Positions 35,933-42,510 of a stretch of 64,000 nucleotides of DNA are shown one piece after another. The notes under the pieces are model-generated. The model did not search any database. It saw nothing but the letters and a program-made list of their open reading frames with translations, and had not been told where the DNA came from. The stretch's first letter is position 1, and each line of letters opens with the position of its first letter. The stretch covers positions 1 to 64,000 of the forward strand of contig JAGBEI010000014.1 of NCBI GenBank assembly GCA_017937065.1, written 5' to 3'. This stretch comes from Clostridia bacterium. GTDB lineage: Bacteria; Bacillota; Clostridia; Oscillospirales; QAKW01. Position numbers and translations under genes: made by a program.

Positions 35933-35973
35933 AGCAACCTCCAAAATCATTTCTTACACTTACACATATTTAT

Positions 35974-36002
35974 ATTGTACCATATTTTCTCCTTGTTTTC
36001 AA
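35974..36002 (-). promoter_or_regulatory. Sigma-A promoter of the defence operon
   Basis: On the minus strand, TTGAAA (35997-36002), a 17-nt spacer and TACAAT (35974-35979) lie about 42 nt upstream of the XRE ATG. GTGTAAGTGTAAG direct repeats lie just downstream and could be operator half-sites. Confidence 0.7.
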
Positions 36003-36304
36003 TATTCTTTCGACACTTTTAAAATTTTGATTGAATTTTTCAAGCGAATTTGATGAAATTCAAATCCGCACCGAAATTCAGCTTGACTCGGCATCGGCAA
36101 AGGTTAAGTTTGCGGCACACAACGGTCACAGCGTTGTTTTAGAGGGGAGTATGGCGTGTAAGCAAAAATTAGCTTTATCGAGTACCAGCGGTTTCTGTGA
36201 GCATTTCTGCGGCTCGCAGAAGGCATTGGCTTAACGGGAACAAATCTCAAATGATTTACTATACCGTATGATATATAACCTTCATTTCGGAATGATGAGC
36301 ATCA

Positions 36305-36396
36305 TCATTTGTAAATGATAAAATGATCGTCATTTGAAAAAGCCATTGAGATTTATTTTAGATTTATGACGGATTTATCCGGTCATTTTTAAATGA
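36305..36396. repeat. TCATTT/AAATGA palindrome cluster
   Basis: Two 14-bp dyads, TCATTTGTAAATGA (36305-36318) and TCATTTTTAAATGA (36383-36396), plus an inverted AAATGATCGTCATTT between them, form a cluster of six half-sites. They look like binding sites for a dimeric DNA-binding protein. Confidence 0.55.
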
Positions 36397-36758
36397 TTGC
36401 GTGACCCTCTTTTCGGAATGACAGGGGGGACATTTTCATATGACAAGCCTGCTTCCTCTTTTCGGAAGCAGGGGGGATTTACCTCTTATCATCACGGAGA
36501 GCATTTCATCTTTTTTATCATAAAAAAGGAGGGTGTTCAGGCTGAAAAGCAGGTCATTTTCAAGCGAAAAATCATTGCCTGAATTTTTTGAAATAAAGTC
36601 ATTTAAAAACACGAAAAAAATCATCTCAAAAAACCGTCCGAAATTTTATCATTCCGAAGCGAAAATCATTCTTTAAGATTTTTGATAGAAAGCCGTAAAA
36701 ACGGGTAAAAAGGGGGTGAAGTACGTTTTTTTCGGGGTTATTCACGTTTTTACCCGGG

Positions 36759-36801
36759 GTGAACCCCCTTTTAACCCCCTGTGAACCCCCTTTTACCCCC
36801 T
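36759..36801. repeat. Two tandem ~22-bp direct repeats
   Basis: GTGAACCCCCTTTTAACCCC at 36759 is repeated as GTGAACCCCCTTTTACCCCC at 36781. The C-rich units resemble iterons. Confidence 0.6.
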
Positions 36802-36905
36802 AATCATCTATCATAAATCCTAAAGGGGAAGCGTATTTAAAAACGAAGTTGCGTTTTTAAAATCGTTTAAATGTACACCGCTTTGTGCACTATTTTGACA
36901 CCGCT

Positions 36906-37037
36906 CTGTACCCCGAATTATGCACCGGTTTGTACCTCTGTTTGTGTCCCACTTTGTACCCCAAATCGTTTCCCATTTTATATCCCATCTCGTATCCCGA
37001 TTTATCTCCCAATTCATATCCCAATTTGTATCCCAAT
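36906..37037. repeat. Eleven degenerate 12-bp tandem repeats
   Basis: The consensus is about TTGTATCCCAAT. The six units from 36966 to 37037 are the most regular, and five more degenerate units extend back to 36906. On the minus strand they read as a tetrapeptide repeat such as NWDT/NWDM/NWEI. They could be iterons or the repeats of a small repetitive protein. Confidence 0.7.
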
Positions 37038-37205
37038 TCAGATTTTTTGCCATAAAAATTTCAGTCTGCACACTTTGAACGAGGTGTGCGTTTCTTTTTT
37101 TACTTGCCAAAATTTATGCCCGTTTTCATATTGCCCGTACACGCATCGGAATAGCGGACTTGCCGCTGTTCATATAGTGTATTAGTAATTTGAAGGAGGC
37201 CCCAT

Positions 37206-37358
37206 ATGGCAAAGATCGAACAGCCAAGCAACATTTGCAAGAGTGTTTTCAAAAGCGGCGAAAACACGACTACAAGAGATGAATTCACGAAAAAGTGGAT
37301 TGAACTGATAAACAGACTGGAGAGGAGCAAAAGCGTAAACTTTTGCGAAAAGCAATGA
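37206..37358 (+). CDS. 50-residue small protein upstream of the recombinase
   Basis: The ATG at 37206 has AAGGAGG six nt upstream, the best ribosome site in this part of the element. The product begins MAKIEQPSNICKSVF and has a predicted amphipathic helix DEFTKKWIELINRLERSK. I do not recognise the family. Its position directly before the serine recombinase and its size suggest a recombination directionality factor, as SprB (about 58 residues) is for SPbeta. This is inference. The recombinase promoter overlaps its stop codon. Confidence 0.7.
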   Translation: MAKIEQPSNICKSVFKSGENTTTRDEFTKKWIELINRLERSKSVNFCEKQ

Positions 37359-37393
37359 CAAAACGCCTTTCGTATGTTAGAATATATACGAAA
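37355..37393 (+). promoter_or_regulatory. Recombinase promoter with overlapping operator-like dyad
   Basis: ATGACA (37355-37360), a 17-nt spacer and TAGAAT (37378-37383) form a sigma-A-type promoter. The dyad TTTCGTAT (37368-37375) with ATACGAAA (37386-37393) flanks the -10, as expected for a repressor site. No sporulation-sigma promoter was found here. Confidence 0.6.
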
Positions 37394-37425
37394 ACAGCTT
37401 GTTCTGTCTCTAAGGAGATAGAAAT

Positions 37426-38991
37426 ATGAAAGTAGCTATATATTGCCGCTTATCCGAAGAAGATAGAAACAAGCAATTTGAAACCGACGACAGCAACAGC
37501 ATTCAAAACCAAAAAGCAATGCTGATGCAGTACGCCGCGGAACAGGGGTGGGAGCTTTATAACATTTACAGCGACGATGACTACACCGGCTCTGACCGAC
37601 GCCGACCGGAATTCAACCGACTGCTGAAAGATGCGGAAGCGCGCAAATTTGATATTATCCTCTGTAAAACGCAGTCACGTTTTACCCGCGAATTAGAGCT
37701 TGTGGAAAAGTATATCCACGGTCTGTTTCCGATATGGGGCATCCGTTTTGTCAGTATCGTTGACAATGCGGACACCGCCAACAAGGGAAACAAGAAGTCC
37801 CGGCAGATTAACGGACTGGTCAACGAATGGTATTTAGAGGATATGTCCGACAACATCCGCAGCGTTCTGACGAGCAGACGGCAAAACGGATTTCACATCG
37901 GCGCATTTGCCCTTTACGGTTACAAGAAAGACCCCGACCAAAAAGGACATCTGATTATCGACGAAGAAGCCGCCTCTGTTGTTCGTGAAGTGTTTACTTT
38001 GTTTTCACAGGGATACGGCAAAACCGCCATCGCCCGTATGCTCAATGACAGAGGCATACCGAATCCAACCGAATACAAGCGCCTAAAAGGTCTGCGCTAT
38101 CAGCAGCCGAAAGCAAAAAACAGCACGCTTTGGAAATACTTTGCGATTTCCGATATGCTGACCAATGAAATTTACATCGGCAATATGGTGCAGGGTAAAT
38201 ACGGCAGTGTTTCCTACAAGACCAAGCAAAACAAACCCCGCCCGAAAGAAAATTGGTACAGGGTTGAGGGTACGCACGAGCCGATTATCGACCGTGCGCT
38301 TTGGGACAGAGTGCAGATGATGGTTGCCGAGCGTGCAAAGCCGTTTGATGTCGGAACTGTCGGACTGTTCGCCAAGAAAGCGCGGTGTGCGAACTGCGGT
38401 TATGTGATGCGTTCCTCCAAAACAGCTCCGGAGCGCGGCGGCAAGCACTATTTGCTGTGTTCCAACCGTCATGTGTCAAAGGACGCCTGTATCGGCTCGT
38501 TTATCTCGGTTGACAAATTGGAGCAGCTTGTGATTGACGAGTTGAACCGACTGTCGGCAGAATATCTCGACAAAGACGAGTTGGAACGGAACATTGAGTT
38601 TTGCAGTAACCTGCAGGAGCAGAAAAAGCGTATCCTTGCCGACATTGAAACCTATCACAAAAAGGTCGAAGAGTTGTCAAAGGGAATTCGGGAGCTGTAT
38701 ATGGATAAGGTCAAGGGACTCATTACCGAGGCTGATTATCTGGAAATGTCGGAAGAATTCACCACAGACCGCGACCGCATGGAGCTTCTGATTGCAGACG
38801 GCGAAAAACAAATATCTGCAATCGAAGAAAAAATGGCGGTCGGAGACAACCGCCGCGAGCTTATCGAGCAGTACACAAATTTGGAGCATCTCAACCGTGA
38901 AATGGTGGAAACGCTGATTGATTATGTGTCGGTCGGCAAGCGAATTCCGGGGACAAGGGACGTTCCCATCGAAATTCACTGGAATTTCTAA
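37426..38991 (+). CDS. Large serine recombinase (site-specific integrase/excisionase)
   Basis: This 521-residue enzyme has an N-terminal resolvase domain with catalytic Ser10 in YCRLSEED and the downstream arginines of QSRFTREL. Next come a recombinase DNA-binding domain (GYKKDPDQKGHLIIDEEAASVVREVFTLF), a zinc beta-ribbon (CANCGYVM...CSNRH) and a coiled coil near residues 390-450. Large serine recombinases join short attachment sites by double-strand exchange. It ends 78 nt before the right repeat, the usual place for an integrase next to its att site. The ribosome site AAGGAGAT is good. It is complete, so the element is probably still mobile. Confidence 0.95.
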   Translation: MKVAIYCRLSEEDRNKQFETDDSNSIQNQKAMLMQYAAEQGWELYNIYSDDDYTGSDRRRPEFNRLLKDAEARKFDIILCKTQSRFTRELELVEKYIHGLFPIWGIRFVSIVDNADTANKGNKKSRQINGLVNEWYLEDMSDNIRSVLTSRRQNGFHIGAFALYGYKKDPDQKGHLIIDEEAASVVREVFTLFSQGYGKTAIARMLNDRGIPNPTEYKRLKGLRYQQPKAKNSTLWKYFAISDMLTNEIYIGNMVQGKYGSVSYKTKQNKPRPKENWYRVEGTHEPIIDRALWDRVQMMVAERAKPFDVGTVGLFAKKARCANCGYVMRSSKTAPERGGKHYLLCSNRHVSKDACIGSFISVDKLEQLVIDELNRLSAEYLDKDELERNIEFCSNLQEQKKRILADIETYHKKVEELSKGIRELYMDKVKGLITEADYLEMSEEFTTDRDRMELLIADGEKQISAIEEKMAVGDNRRELIEQYTNLEHLNREMVETLIDYVSVGKRIPGTRDVPIEIHWNF

Positions 38992-39069
38992 AAATCACGA
39001 AAATGTGCAAAAATCGGCTACAAATATGATTTCGTTGTGCACTTTCACAACGATAGTTGTGCTTGGGTG

Positions 39070-39080
39070 CTTGCAGCAGA
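39070..39080 (+). repeat. Right attachment repeat (attR core)
   Basis: CTTGCAGCAGA is identical to 22346-22356 and in the same cotJC codon phase (CTT GCA GCA GAG here). Confidence 0.9.
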
Positions 39081-39273
39081 GCAAAAGGCACGTACTACCT
39101 ATGATAATATCCTGCGACTTGTCGACAACCCCGACGTTACCGATGCAATAAGGTTTTTACGCGAGCGCGAAATAGTACATTTTCAGCGTTTTGGCGAAGC
39201 ACTACGCAACGTACAGGATCATCTTGACAGCAAAAACTTTTACGCGATTAACCCCGCGTTTGACAATAAATAA
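39070..39273 (+). pseudogene. cotJC: CotJC C-terminal part, displaced by the element
   Basis: This frame encodes LAAEQKARTTYDNILRLVDN, then REREIVHFQRFGEAL, and ends with DSKNFYAINPAFDNK. It is the C-terminal third of CotJC and holds the last two manganese ligands (Glu of EQKAR, His of IVHFQR). An in-frame ATG at 39037 lies in element DNA and lacks a good ribosome site, so this part is probably not made alone. Joined to 21950-22356, the two parts give exactly 200 codons including the stop. No decay is visible in either half. Confidence 0.95.
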
Positions 39274-39313
39274 AACCCCTTTTTCACGTACCGCTTCGGT
39301 ACGTTCATATATA

Positions 39314-39340
39314 TGCCCGCGTCTTACGCGGGCAATTTTA
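39314..39340 (+). terminator. Terminator of the reconstructed cotJ operon
   Basis: The stem TGCCCGCG/CGCGGGCA (39314-39321 with 39327-39334) is followed by ATTTTATTTT. A smaller hairpin, CGTACCG/CGGTACG, precedes it. Confidence 0.8.
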
Positions 39341-39352
39341 TTTTAAAATAAA

Positions 39353-39385
39353 AATCGGACGCAAATAAAAATTATCCGTCCGATT
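39353..39385 (-). terminator. Terminator of the GNAT-HD-DUF6062 transcript
   Basis: On the minus strand, a 9-bp stem (AATCGGACG with 39353-39361) is followed by a T-rich run. Confidence 0.65.
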
Positions 39386-39406
39386 TATCGCATTATTTCC
39401 GATTTG

Positions 39407-39898
39407 TTATTCTTTGCCCCTGTTTGCCAAAGCCGTGAGCGTGTCGCCCGTCACTCTGTAAACCGTCCAGTCATCCATGGGTTTTGCACCGCGGGATTTA
39501 TAAAATTCAACAGACGGAGTATTCCAATCAAGACATGACCATTCCAGTCTGCCGCAGCCCTCGCGCAAAGCTATACCGGCAAGCTCACTCAAAAGCCTGC
39601 CGCCCACTCCCCTGCCGCGAAAATCGGGACGTACAAACAGATCCTCAAGATAAATACCGCGTTTGCCTAAAAATGTTGAAAAATTATAAAAATACAGCGC
39701 AAACCCACACGGTGTTTCGCCGCAAAAGGCAATGAGCGCCCGCGCGCCGCCTTTATCAAACATCTCACGCTTCAGCGTTTCTTCGTCAGCCTCCACCTCA
39801 TGCTTCAGCTTCTCATATTCCGCAAGCCCGCGGATAAACTCCAAAACTACCGGAATATCCTCCCTGCCTGCCTCTTTTACCGTTATACTCTTTCCCAT
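39407..39898 (-). CDS. GNAT-family N-acetyltransferase
   Basis: This 163-residue acetyltransferase uses acetyl-CoA. Motif A is LEDLFVRPDFRGRGVGGRLLSEL and the later WNTPSVEFYKSRGA is motif B. The arrangement resembles spermidine/diamine acetyltransferase-like (SAT2) proteins, so a small amine is a reasonable substrate guess. The ATG at 39898 (site AGGTG) is chosen over a start nine codons upstream inside the HD gene. It is coupled to the HD gene by close packing. Confidence 0.85.
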   Translation of the reverse strand: MGKSITVKEAGREDIPVVLEFIRGLAEYEKLKHEVEADEETLKREMFDKGGARALIAFCGETPCGFALYFYNFSTFLGKRGIYLEDLFVRPDFRGRGVGGRLLSELAGIALREGCGRLEWSCLDWNTPSVEFYKSRGAKPMDDWTVYRVTGDTLTALANRGKE

Positions 39899-39905
39899 AG
39901 CGCAC

Positions 39906-40568
39906 CTATATAAGCTGCTGCTCATTTATTATCAGCTTAAATGACGCGTTCAGTCTCTGCGCCGCCTTGCGGCAAAGTATCATACGCGCGGAATAAATCT
40001 CAAAATAGTCAATCACGGGGCAGAGATTGGTATCTATTGTAAGGCTGAGCTTAATTTCACGCGTCTGCGCATCTACAAAAATCTGCGAGCTTTTAACTGA
40101 ATAGTTCACCCTGTCGTGAATGTCAAAGCTCGATACATCAGTCACGTTGCGCACGCGGTTTGCACGCACGTCAGTTTTATCGGCAAGAATAAGCGCCGCA
40201 GAAATATTGCTGACGGGAAACGCCGTGCGCTCGTCGTGATGCCCGACGGCGGTTATTATATCAGCCTTATCCTCAACATCGCAGTTCATTCGCGTCAGTA
40301 TGGAATATGCTAAAATTCCGCCGGATTGAGCATGGTCGTCACGGTTTATTACATTTCCGATATCATGAAGATAGCCCGCAATCTTTGCCTTTTCACACTC
40401 CCGCTCGTCAAAGCCGAGCGTAGATAATATATTATAAGCGGTATGAGCCACTTTATCGACATGCGCAAAGCAATGCTCCGTATACCCGATGGCGGTCATA
40501 ACGTCATCCGCCTTTTTAATCAGTATATGTACTTCGGGATCATTTTTTATCTGTTCATAAGTTATCAT
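39906..40568 (-). CDS. HD-domain phosphohydrolase
   Basis: This 220-residue protein has an HD-type metal site: H in KVAHTAYNIL, HD in AGYLHDIGNVINRDDH and later HHDERT. An N-terminal segment (VMTAIGYTEHCFAHV) matches clostridial HD proteins. It probably hydrolyses a phosphorylated nucleotide, but the substrate is unknown. It sits 13 nt after DUF6062, with its stop 7 nt before the GNAT start. Confidence 0.8.
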   Translation of the reverse strand: MITYEQIKNDPEVHILIKKADDVMTAIGYTEHCFAHVDKVAHTAYNILSTLGFDERECEKAKIAGYLHDIGNVINRDDHAQSGGILAYSILTRMNCDVEDKADIITAVGHHDERTAFPVSNISAALILADKTDVRANRVRNVTDVSSFDIHDRVNYSVKSSQIFVDAQTREIKLSLTIDTNLCPVIDYFEIYSARMILCRKAAQRLNASFKLIINEQQLI

Positions 40569-40581
40569 GTTTTTCAGCTCC

Positions 40582-41268
40582 TCACTTTAAAAACTTTACT
40601 GCCCGTTCAACGGAATCCTTTGAGTTTTTCCAGTCCTCGTCCTTATACCGGTAATCGAATTTTTTGCAAAACCAGTCCAAATCCCCCAACAGCTCCTGTG
40701 AGTACGCGCCGTTTATATCGTTCAGCGTCCTGCAAAAGCCGCGGTATGCCTCCTTCGACAGCTCCCTGCCTGCCGCCTCCAGCAGACAGTGCATATGCCG
40801 CAGACAGAAATACGGCTGCTCCCGCATACGCCCGTCAAACTCCGCGTCCGTGCGGTACATATACGCAAATGCCGAGTAAGTCGCGCTCATAAATTCACGC
40901 TTTCGCGCGCAGACATAGCAGCTCTTACGCTTTTTTTCCAGCACTGCAAGCTGTTTTTTCGGGTCAGGCGTGTTTTTGAGCAGCGGAATACTGTCGCGGT
41001 ACAGCTTTTTTGTAAACTCCGCCAAATGCGTTTGCAGCATCAGAGCATAAGACAGCTTGTTGGACATGCCCAAAAGCCTGTCAAGATGCTTTTCGCAAAA
41101 GCCCTGTTCATTGGTTTTGACACGGACATCCGGCTCCATCATCGCCGCGCCCAGTATCCGCTCCAGCTCGTCTGCCTCCAGCTTATCCTCAACGGTGCAA
41201 AGCGGGCAGCCGCACTTTTGGTTCATGGCTTCCGTTATTCGTATTGTGTAAATTTTTTCGTTTGACAT
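40582..41268 (-). CDS. DUF6062-family cysteine-rich protein
   Basis: This 228-residue protein has four Cys/His clusters: CGCPLC near residue 18, FCEKH near residue 58, CYVC near residue 117, and CLRHMH near residue 154. These probably bind zinc. This pattern and the opening KIYTIRITEAMNQ match DUF6062 proteins of Clostridia. The function is unknown. It is the first gene of a leftward unit with the HD and GNAT genes. Confidence 0.75.
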   Translation of the reverse strand: MSNEKIYTIRITEAMNQKCGCPLCTVEDKLEADELERILGAAMMEPDVRVKTNEQGFCEKHLDRLLGMSNKLSYALMLQTHLAEFTKKLYRDSIPLLKNTPDPKKQLAVLEKKRKSCYVCARKREFMSATYSAFAYMYRTDAEFDGRMREQPYFCLRHMHCLLEAAGRELSKEAYRGFCRTLNDINGAYSQELLGDLDWFCKKFDYRYKDEDWKNSKDSVERAVKFLK

Positions 41269-41292
41269 CTTTTATTATTTCCCTTTTTATGC

Positions 41293-41298
41293 TATACT
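41293..41298 (+). promoter_or_regulatory. -10 element TATACT of the glycosylase gene (leaderless)
   Basis: TATACT ends only 9 nt before the ATG at 41308, so the transcript would start at or just before the start codon. No ribosome site precedes the ATG. A -35 was not convincing. Confidence 0.4.
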
Positions 41299-41307
41299 TA
41301 TTATATT

Positions 41308-42156
41308 ATGAATACTGAATTTTTCGAAAACAAAATAATTATCAAAAATGCCGATGGCTTTGACCTTAAAAAAACGTTTGAATGCGGGCAGTGCTTTCGC
41401 TTTGACAGCGTGGGCGACGCCTTCGAGGGAGTCGCCTGCGGCAAGCTGCTGACGCTGAAGGACATCGGCGGCGACATTGAAATCATGGGGATTACAAAAG
41501 AGGAATTTGAAACAACGTTTATACGTTTTTTTGACCTCGAACGGGATTACAGCCAAATTGACAGCGCCCTTGCAAGCGACCCGGTGCTAAAACCAATCAT
41601 TCCGTTTTCAACGGGCATACGGATACTGCGCCAGGAACCGTTTGAGACACTGACCTCGTTTATAATATCCGCCTCAAACAACATTCCGCGAATCAAAAAA
41701 ATCATCGGTCTGCTGTGTGAAAATTTCGGTGAAAAACACACGCAAAACGGGCGTGTTTATCACTCGTTTCCCGACGCGGAGACGCTTGCCGGGCTTTCGC
41801 TCTCCGACCTTGCGGTAATCCGGGCGGGGTTCAGGGACAAATACATACTCGACTGCGCCCAAAAGGTAAATTCGGGAGAAATCGACCTGCATGCCGTTGC
41901 AAAAATGCAGTACAGTGACGCGGCGCGTCAGCTCATGAAAATAAACGGCGTCGGACAAAAGGTTGCCGACTGCGCGCTCTTATTCGGGTTCGGCTTTCTG
42001 GACAGCTTTCCGAAAGACGTATGGATAAAGCGCGTGCTCAAAAGCTATTATAACACCGAAGACAGCTCAGCGCTCGACTTTCACGGCTACGGCGGAATTG
42101 CACAGCAGTATCTGTTCTACTACGCCAGAGAAACAGCGCTGCGCGACAACGCATAA
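41308..42156 (+). CDS. 8-oxoguanine DNA glycosylase (OGG1-like, HhH-GPD)
   Basis: This 282-residue base-excision-repair glycosylase/AP-lyase has an N-terminal OGG_N domain (FDLKKTFECGQCFRF). Its helix-hairpin-helix GPD core has INGVGQKVADCALLF, with the catalytic Lys in GQKVADC, and FPKDVWIKRVL, with the catalytic Asp. It should remove oxidised guanine from DNA. The gene lacks a ribosome site, and a TATACT lies 9 nt upstream, so it may be translated from a leaderless mRNA. It diverges from DUF6062 with only 39 nt between the starts. Confidence 0.9.
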   Translation: MNTEFFENKIIIKNADGFDLKKTFECGQCFRFDSVGDAFEGVACGKLLTLKDIGGDIEIMGITKEEFETTFIRFFDLERDYSQIDSALASDPVLKPIIPFSTGIRILRQEPFETLTSFIISASNNIPRIKKIIGLLCENFGEKHTQNGRVYHSFPDAETLAGLSLSDLAVIRAGFRDKYILDCAQKVNSGEIDLHAVAKMQYSDAARQLMKINGVGQKVADCALLFGFGFLDSFPKDVWIKRVLKSYYNTEDSSALDFHGYGGIAQQYLFYYARETALRDNA

Positions 42157-42198
42157 GCGTATGTAAATATCATAACATTTTCGGGAGAAAAAAACAAT

Positions 42199-42510
42199 AT
42201 GCTATTCGGCAAAAAGAAAAATAAAGCGCGCTCACCCTCGGCAGAGCTGATACTTTCACGCCACGGCAGGGAGATAAAGTACATGACCCGCCGTGGCGCT
42301 GCAGCCGCCGACGAGACGATAATCGGAAAAGACGGGGTTATAAACATCGTTGAAAACGAGCTTGTCATAAGCTGCGGCAATGATATTATTTTCCGCGCAC
42401 CGATAGACCGACTGCAGGCGTACGAGCTGATGAACCTGTCGGGAATCAACCTTGTATTCGAGGGCGTCTCCTATGTTGCGTACTATACAAAAGGAATAGA
42501 GAACAAATGA
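42199..42510 (+). CDS. Conserved small hypothetical protein
   Basis: This 103-residue protein has a basic start (LFGKKKNKARS) and then a compact alpha/beta region (ELILSRHGREIKYMTR...IIFRAPIDRLQAYELMN...VAYYTKG). It is not recognised. It lies 42 nt after the glycosylase and overlaps the YfbR-like gene by 4 nt (ATGA), so it is coexpressed with both. Confidence 0.65.
   Translation: MLFGKKKNKARSPSAELILSRHGREIKYMTRRGAAAADETIIGKDGVINIVENELVISCGNDIIFRAPIDRLQAYELMNLSGINLVFEGVSYVAYYTKGIENK

Larger units (their letters stand above)
36003..37205. other. 1.2-kb repeat-rich region with no convincing gene
   Basis: Between the defence operon promoter and the 50-residue ORF, no frame has a ribosome site with normal composition. 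The stretch holds hairpins (for example CCTGCTTCC/GGAAGCAGG near 36448-36474), TCATTT/AAATGA palindromes, two 22-bp direct repeats and eleven 12-bp tandem repeats, listed separately. It could be a replication or control region of the excised circle. A 96-residue leftward frame (36820-37110) spells tetrapeptide repeats but starts with TTG and lacks a ribosome site. Confidence 0.6.
22346..39080. mobile_element. 16.7-kb serine-recombinase element inserted in cotJC (skin-like defence island)
   Basis: It is bounded by the 11-bp direct repeats at 22346-22356 and 39070-39080, which are in the same reading frame of cotJC on both sides. One repeat plus cargo is 16,724 bp. It contains a rightward 50-residue ORF and large serine recombinase next to the right end, and a nine-gene leftward defence operon filling the rest, with a repeat-rich non-coding region between them. 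No capsid, tail, relaxase or replication genes are recognisable. Parts, such as the helicase gene, are visibly more AT-rich than the flanking chromosome. Removal of 22357-39080 would restore a 199-residue CotJC. Confidence 0.92.

Noticed and set aside
36031-36234. 67-residue rightward frame inside the element's repeat region
   Set aside because: It has no ribosome site, no recognisable features, and an initiation codon in AT-rich promoter-like sequence.
36397-36624. Overlapping short frames on both strands near 36.4-36.6 kb
   Set aside because: They are built from hairpin and repeat sequence (CCTGCTTCC/GGAAGCAGG), and neither frame has a ribosome site.
37160-37190. Possible sporulation-sigma promoter before the 50-residue ORF (CATATAGT)
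   Set aside because: The -10 is only a partial sigma-E match, and no -35 was found at the correct spacing.
36003-37205. CRISPR array in the repeat-rich region
   Set aside because: The repeats are 12- and 22-bp tandem units without unique spacers, and no cas genes are in the window.
37100-37330. 76-residue leftward hydrophobic frame
   Set aside because: It is antisense to the 50-residue ORF, which has a far better ribosome site and normal composition.
21950-39273. cotJC interruption as an ordinary dead pseudogene
   Set aside because: Both halves are intact to the residue, the repeats are in phase, and the recombinase is complete. Simple decay does not predict this.
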